The notes under the pieces are model-generated. The model was not told the origin of the DNA. It saw only the letters and a program-made list of their open reading frames with translations, and searched no databases. Positions 59,801 to 64,000 of a stretch of 64,000 bases of DNA are shown one piece after another. Source of the DNA: Burkholderia pyrrocinia (GTDB taxonomy: Bacteria > Pseudomonadota > Gammaproteobacteria > Burkholderiales > Burkholderiaceae); NCBI RefSeq assembly GCF_003330765.1, contig NZ_CP024903.1, positions 2,046,001-2,110,000 of the forward strand. The letters are read 5' to 3'. Numbering within the stretch: the stretch's first letter is position 1; each line of letters opens with the position of its first letter. The position numbers and the translations under genes were made by a program.

Positions 59801-60640
59801 ATGAGCTACAAAAGCATGGTCGTGCACCTCGATACGAGCGCCCGCGCGCATTCGCGCCTCGAGTTCGCGTTGCGTCTCGCCCGGCGCTTCGGTGCGCATT
59901 TGACCGGACTGTTTGCCGTCTACACGCCGGAACCGCATTCGTTCTACGTGATGGCCGGTTCCGCCGACTATTTCCGCGAGCACCGCGAACAGCGCGACGA
60001 ACGGCTTGCCGCGCTGGAACGCCTGTTCCACGCGGAGACGGCACGCGCGAAAGTGCCGTCGGCCTGGGTTTGCGCGGACGAGCGCGCCAATGTCGCCGTG
60101 CCGCGCGCCGCGCGCCTTGCCGACCTCGTGATTGCCGGTCAAAGCGACCCCAACGATCCCGAGACCTATATCGATGACCAGTTTCCGGAGAACCTCGTGT
60201 TGTCCGCAGGCCGTCCGGTGCTGTTCTGGCCGTACACCGGAGAATTCCCGTCGATCGGCGAACGGGTCGTCGTCGCGTGGGACGGCAGCCGGGAAGCCGT
60301 CCGCGCCGCACATGATGCGATCCCCTTTCTCGAGCATGCGAAGCGCACGACGGTCGTCGCCGTGGTCGACGGTGATTCGGAAGCCGCGACCACGCGCATT
60401 CCGGCGGCCGACGCCGCGTTGATGCTTGCGCGCCATGCGCCCGACGTCAACGTGCTCGATATCGATACCGGCGTCGGCGCGTCAATTGGCGACACACTGC
60501 TGTCGCGCGCTTATGAAACGGGCGCGGATCTGCTCGTGATGGGCGCTTATGGCCATCCGCGCTGGCGTGAACTGGTGATGGGCGGCGCCACGCGCACGGT
60601 GCTGGCGTCGATGACGCTGCCGGTGCTGATGTCGCACTGA
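59801..60640 (+). CDS. Universal stress protein, tandem UspA domains
   Basis: The 279-residue protein has two UspA folds. The first (about 1-145; MSYKSMVVHLDTSARAHSRL) lacks a canonical ATP loop, and the second (about 155-279) keeps VVVAWDGSREAVRAA and GAYGHPRWRELVMGGATRTVL. Same subtype as the protein at 62418-63251 (MSYKTLLVHLDDS start, VLLSH end). First gene of the operon with ackA, eight bases upstream of it, under the shared FNR box. Confidence 0.93.
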   Translation: MSYKSMVVHLDTSARAHSRLEFALRLARRFGAHLTGLFAVYTPEPHSFYVMAGSADYFREHREQRDERLAALERLFHAETARAKVPSAWVCADERANVAVPRAARLADLVIAGQSDPNDPETYIDDQFPENLVLSAGRPVLFWPYTGEFPSIGERVVVAWDGSREAVRAAHDAIPFLEHAKRTTVVAVVDGDSEAATTRIPAADAALMLARHAPDVNVLDIDTGVGASIGDTLLSRAYETGADLLVMGAYGHPRWRELVMGGATRTVLASMTLPVLMSH

Positions 60641-60648
60641 GCCGGCCG

Positions 60649-61848
60649 ATGCGTACGCTCGCGCTGCTCGTCGTCAATGCCGGTTCGTCGAGCGTGAAGT
60701 TCGCGCTCTTTGCGTTCCCGCCACATGGCGATCCCGCGCGGCGGCCGCTGCACGAGGGCGAAGCGGTCGAGACCGGCAACAGCGTGTCGATCCGCTTCGA
60801 TGCCGAACCGGCCGGTTCGCTGCCGCTGGTCGCGGGCGATCCCTATCGCGCCGTGCTCGAGCAAATCGCGCTGTGGATACGCGTGCAGCTGCCGCATATC
60901 GCGCTGGGCGCGATCGCGCATCGGGTCGTCCACGGCGGTGCGCGGTATATGGAGCCGGTGGTCGTCGACGACGAAGTGCTGGACACGCTTCGCACGCTGA
61001 CGCCGCTGGCGCCGTTGCATCAGCCGCACAGCCTGGACGCGATCGAGGTGCTGCGCGACACGTTTCCGGACGTTCCGCAAATCGCCGTGTTCGACACGGC
61101 GTTCCATCGCACGCTGCCGCGCGCCGAGCAGTTGCTGCCGCTGCCGCACGCGTGGTTCGACCGGGGTGTGCGTCGCTACGGGTTCCATGGCCTTTCGTAC
61201 GAATATCTGGCCGTCGCACTCGACGAGTTGTTCGGCGCGCGTGCGCACGGCCGCGTCATCGCCGCCCACCTCGGCAGCGGCGCAAGCCTGTGCGCGATGC
61301 ACGATTGCCGCAGTGTCGCGACGACCATGGGCTTCTCGGCGCTCGACGGACTGATGATGAGCACCCGTTGCGGGACGCTCGATCCCGGTGTGGTGCTCTA
61401 CCTGCTCGAGGTCGGGAAGCTGTCGGGCGACGCACTGGGCCGCCTCCTGTATCACGAGTCGGGGCTCAAGGGCGTCTCGGGCGCGTCCGGCGATCCGCGT
61501 GTGCTGCTCGCGTGCGAGGCGGCCGGCGACGCGCTGGCGCGCGATGCGCTGACACTGTACGTCCATCGCATCGTGCGTGAAGCGGGCGCGCTGACCGCAC
61601 TGCTCGGCGGCATCGACATGCTGGTCTTCACGGCCGGCATCGGCGAACACTCCGCGGTATTGCGCGAGCGGATCTGCGCGTCGCTCGGCTGGCTCGGCAT
61701 TGAAATAGACGCTGGCGCGAATGCGGCCGATGCGCATGTCGTGTCGTCCGCGTCGAGCGCGGTCACGGTCGTTGTCGAGCCGACCAACGAAGCCTGGATC
61801 GCGGCGCGCGCCGCGGCCCGCGTGCTTCGCAGCGGTCGAGACGCTTGA
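60649..61848 (+). CDS. ackA: Acetate kinase
   Basis: The 399-residue kinase of the ASKHA superfamily has VVNAGSSSVKFALF, HRVVHGGARYMEPV, RRYGFHGLSYEYL, AAHLGSGASLCAM with the phosphate loop, TMGFSALDGLMMSTRCGTLDPG, ESGLKGVSGASGDPR, and FTAGIGEHSAVLRERIC. All catalytic residues appear intact. It converts acetyl-phosphate and ADP to acetate and ATP. It follows the USP gene by eight bases. With the Pta-like enzyme in the divergent operon it completes a substrate-level phosphorylation route. Confidence 0.95.
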   Translation: MRTLALLVVNAGSSSVKFALFAFPPHGDPARRPLHEGEAVETGNSVSIRFDAEPAGSLPLVAGDPYRAVLEQIALWIRVQLPHIALGAIAHRVVHGGARYMEPVVVDDEVLDTLRTLTPLAPLHQPHSLDAIEVLRDTFPDVPQIAVFDTAFHRTLPRAEQLLPLPHAWFDRGVRRYGFHGLSYEYLAVALDELFGARAHGRVIAAHLGSGASLCAMHDCRSVATTMGFSALDGLMMSTRCGTLDPGVVLYLLEVGKLSGDALGRLLYHESGLKGVSGASGDPRVLLACEAAGDALARDALTLYVHRIVREAGALTALLGGIDMLVFTAGIGEHSAVLRERICASLGWLGIEIDAGANAADAHVVSSASSAVTVVVEPTNEAWIAARAAARVLRSGRDA

Positions 61849-61858
61849 TCCAGATCAG
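61845..61858 (+). promoter_or_regulatory. Near-consensus FNR/ANR box inside the USP-ackA-USP-USP cluster
   Basis: TTGAT-CCAG-ATCAG has one mismatch and overlaps the ackA stop, 59 bases before the next USP start. It could provide a second, internal low-oxygen promoter for the two downstream USP genes. Confidence 0.45.
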
Positions 61859-61917
61859 CGCGATCGACGCGCACGCGTCGATGATGATTCCATCGACATC
61901 CGTTCAAGGTAAACGCC

Positions 61918-62421
61918 ATGTACTCGAACATTCTGGTTGCGCTCGACGGCAGCGACACGTCGTCCCGCGCACTCGATGCCGCGCTGACGCTCGCGTCGGA
62001 AACGGGTGCGCGGCTGACCCCCGTCTACGTCGTCGATTTCCTGGTGCCGGCCTACGACATGTACGGATACGACCCGTCGATCCTGATCGACGCATTCCGC
62101 GAAGAGGGGCTGCGCGTCACGGAGGACGCGGCGAGACGCATGAAAGCGCGCGACGTCGCCGGCACGCCTCAGATCTCCAACGTTGCGCCGGCGGGCGAGG
62201 ACATTCCGCGCCGGATCGTCACTCTTGCCGGCGAGATCGAAGCCGACCTGATCGTGATGGGCACGCATGGCCGGCGCGGTTTTCAGCGCCTGTTCCTCGG
62301 CAGCGTGGCCGAGCGCGTGCTGCGTCAGGCCACGTGCCCGGTCCTGATGATTCCGGCGAGCGGCGCATCGAAGGCGAGCGCCGAAACCACTGCGGCATCA
62401 ACCGAAAAGGAGCCGTCATGA
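61918..62421 (+). CDS. Universal stress protein, single UspA domain
   Basis: The 167-residue protein has MYSNILVALDGSDTSSRALD, and the ATP-binding loop GTHGRRGFQRLFLGSVAERVL followed by CPVLMIP. This is the ATP-binding UspA subtype (G-2x-G-9x-G-S/T). A short Ala/Ser-rich tail follows. The stop overlaps the next USP start as ATGA. It lies 69 bases after ackA. Confidence 0.93.
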   Translation: MYSNILVALDGSDTSSRALDAALTLASETGARLTPVYVVDFLVPAYDMYGYDPSILIDAFREEGLRVTEDAARRMKARDVAGTPQISNVAPAGEDIPRRIVTLAGEIEADLIVMGTHGRRGFQRLFLGSVAERVLRQATCPVLMIPASGASKASAETTAASTEKEPS

Positions 62422-63251
62422 GCTACAAGACCCTGCTCGTCCATCTCGACGATAGCGAACGCTGCACCACGCGTGTCGACCTCGCGCTCGAACTCGCGGG
62501 GCGCTGGAACGCGCACCTGATCGGCCTCTACGTGGTCTGCCAGGACCTCTTCGAACCGTTGCGACGACCCGATGAACCGCTCAAGCTTGCCGTTTATGAA
62601 CGTCTGTGCGAGCAGCGGCGCAAGGATGCCGAGGAGAAATTCCTCATGGCCGCCGAACGCGCGGGCCGCAGCGTCGAGTGGCAGGCGCCGTCGGGCGAAG
62701 CGACCGCCGCTGCGGTCCTGCATGCGCGCCATGCCGATCTGCTGGTGCTGGGCCAGGAAGACCCCGACGACCGCAAGACCTACGTGGCTCGCCATTTCGT
62801 CGAGGATGTCGTGATGGGCAGCGGCCGTCCGGCGATCGTCGTGCCCTACGCGGGCGACGTGCGAACGTTCGGCGAGAACGTGCTGATCGGCTGGGATGGC
62901 GGACGCGAAGCCGCTCGCGTGATGGCCGACGCGCTGCCGCTGCTCGCCCGCGCGCGCTTCGTCAACGTCGAGACGGTCGCCCGCGGGCAACCCGATCCGG
63001 ACAAGACGCCGGCGGGCGTCGACGTCGCCGCGTATCTCGAACGACACGGTGTTCGCGCGTCGTTCTCGACGACACCGCGCGAACGCTCGGTCAGCGTGGG
63101 TGCGACGCTATTGAACCGGGCGACCGACCTGCATGCGGATCTGCTCGTGATGGGCCTGTACAGCCACACCCGCATGCACGAACGTGTGCTGGGCGGTGCG
63201 ACGCGCACGATCCTCGAAACGATGACGGTGCCGGTACTGCTGTCTCATTGA
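62418..63251 (+). CDS. Universal stress protein, tandem UspA domains
   Basis: The 277-residue product with two UspA folds: MSYKTLLVHLDDSERCTTRV (first, degenerate loop) and VLIGWDGGREAARVMADAL with GLYSHTRMHERVLGGATRTIL (second). Closely similar in layout to 59801-60640. AAAGGAG precedes the ATG, which overlaps the preceding USP stop. Last gene of the operon, followed by a strong hairpin (63262-63289). Confidence 0.93.
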   Translation: MSYKTLLVHLDDSERCTTRVDLALELAGRWNAHLIGLYVVCQDLFEPLRRPDEPLKLAVYERLCEQRRKDAEEKFLMAAERAGRSVEWQAPSGEATAAAVLHARHADLLVLGQEDPDDRKTYVARHFVEDVVMGSGRPAIVVPYAGDVRTFGENVLIGWDGGREAARVMADALPLLARARFVNVETVARGQPDPDKTPAGVDVAAYLERHGVRASFSTTPRERSVSVGATLLNRATDLHADLLVMGLYSHTRMHERVLGGATRTILETMTVPVLLSH

Positions 63252-63261
63252 GCTAGCGAAT

Positions 63262-63289
63262 ACGGGGCAGCCGCTTACGGCTGCCCCGT
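63262..63289. terminator. Strong hairpin between convergent USP genes
   Basis: A perfect 12-bp stem: ACGGGGCAGCCG (63262-63273) with CGGCTGCCCCGT (63278-63289) and a four-base loop, then GACTTTGT. It lies between the convergent stops at 63251 and 63297 and probably works in both directions. Confidence 0.7.
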
Positions 63290-63296
63290 GACTTTG

Positions 63297-63767
63297 TCAC
63301 AACACGGTTGTGCACGCGCCCGGCCCCTCCCGCACGACCAGCACCGGTCGGTCCGCGGTACGCACCAGCGATTCGGCGACGCTGCCGAGCAACGCCCGGC
63401 GAACGCCGCGACGACCATGCGTGCCCATCACGATCAGATCTGCATCGCATTCGGTTGCGGCTCGCGCCAGCACGGACGATACATCCTCGCCGCACGCGTC
63501 AATCGTTTGCGCCGTCCCGCGTACGCCACACAGGCGGAATGCGGTTTCGGCGTCCGCGACTGCGATCGCGGCCTTGTCCGCGTCCAGTCCCGCCGGGTCG
63601 CGCTGGTCGATATAGCCGCTGTCGACATCCGTCAGCCTTGGCGCATCCGATACCACACACACGGCGACGATCAGGCCGCCCGATTCTCGGGCGAGCGAGA
63701 TCGCCTCGTCAAGCGCGAGCCGCGCACTGCGGCTGCCGTCGAGTGCTGCAAAGATTCGTTCATACAT
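63297..63767 (-). CDS. Universal stress protein, single UspA domain
   Basis: The 156-residue product: MYERIFAALDGSRSARLALD and ATP loop GTHGRRGVRRALLGSVAESLV followed by RPVLVV. ATP-binding subtype. Start 63767 is preceded by AGGGAGG. Convergent with the preceding USP gene; a perfect FNR/ANR box (63839-63852) lies 72 bases upstream. Fifth USP gene of the window. Confidence 0.93.
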   Translation of the reverse strand: MYERIFAALDGSRSARLALDEAISLARESGGLIVAVCVVSDAPRLTDVDSGYIDQRDPAGLDADKAAIAVADAETAFRLCGVRGTAQTIDACGEDVSSVLARAATECDADLIVMGTHGRRGVRRALLGSVAESLVRTADRPVLVVREGPGACTTVL

Positions 63768-63838
63768 GACGCCTCCCTGGTGTCGTCGGGTTTCGATCGA
63801 ATTGCTAAACCAGTCTGGGCCCGACGAGAGCCTTTCCG

Positions 63839-63852
63839 TTGACACCGGTCAA
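63839..63852 (-). promoter_or_regulatory. FNR/ANR box upstream of the last USP gene
   Basis: TTGAC-ACCG-GTCAA is a perfect dyad, 72 bases upstream of the USP start at 63767. No gene is recognised between it and the right edge of the window. Confidence 0.75.
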
Positions 63853-64000
63853 GCACGCAGGGCGGCAGCCGTACGCATCGGTCCCGATTGGCGAACGTCG
63901 GCAAAGCGCGCACAATTTCGGGCGACATCGCAGTTCCGGCACGCCCCGCTTTTCGTGCCTCGCGTCCGGCTCGCCGCAAGCCGGCCGCCGGCGAAATCCG

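Overview
The window looks like a replicon of a Burkholderia cepacia complex species. The coding sequence is GC-rich and tightly packed, and the encoded proteins resemble Burkholderia families throughout. The second half (about 28.7-63.9 kb) has the gene content I remember for the low-oxygen-activated (lxa) locus of B. cenocepacia: several universal stress proteins, acetate kinase and phosphotransacetylase, PHB synthesis genes, a B12-type ribonucleotide reductase, a second FtsH, a BON protein and a BCAM0308-family protein. No database search was run. Family names come from motifs and recognition.

Layout. 0-1.5 kb: the 3' end of an alternative F-type (N-ATPase) operon (alpha, gamma), followed by a convergent Na+/H+ antiporter. 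3.2-5.4 kb and 17.2-19.9 kb: two diverged copies of a three-gene cassette. Each copy has an HtrA/DegP-like protein that has lost all three catalytic residues, a small secreted carboxypeptidase-regulatory-like protein and an orphan bc1-type Rieske protein. Each copy has a PmrA/QseB-like promoter box and lies next to a clcB gene, which is intact beside copy 1 and a remnant beside copy 2. Between them (5.5-16.7 kb) are a lipoprotein, ClcB, an MFS transporter with an attenuator-like leader, a Pal-like lipoprotein, an operon of an APC permease, a CBS-domain ClC and a small protein, a MarR regulator, and a diguanylate cyclase. 20-28.7 kb is patchy and gene-poor: an H-NS protein, two tiny genes, a hemerythrin, a c4-type cytochrome, a heme-bearing outer-membrane barrel, and several decaying genes, including a two-component system.

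28.7-64 kb: I found nine perfect 14-bp FNR/ANR-type boxes (TTGAY-N4-RTCAA) plus near matches. They sit at the heads of, or between, most transcription units here, and I saw no perfect box in the first 28.7 kb. The units are: a universal stress protein; a P1B-type metal ATPase with a C-terminal hemerythrin domain; a VTT-like membrane protein; a serine hydrolase fused to a NamZ-type muramidase domain; a third relative of the cassette's small secreted protein; an LRAT-like protein; a polysaccharide deacetylase with a glycoside-hydrolase-like protein; a PfkB sugar kinase; the class II ribonucleotide reductase; BON-BCAM0308-FtsH; a five-gene ABC/membrane-fusion/NodT export operon; a metallo-beta-lactamase RNase-like protein; a phasin-phbB-phaC-pta-adh operon; and a divergent USP-ackA-USP-USP operon.

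Together these suggest an anoxic-survival island. Acetyl-CoA could yield ATP through Pta-AckA, surplus reductant could go into PHB and alcohol, dNTPs would be made without oxygen, and envelope and protein quality control plus metal export would be adjusted. The most unusual element is the duplicated pseudo-HtrA/small protein/Rieske cassette, whose function I cannot assign.
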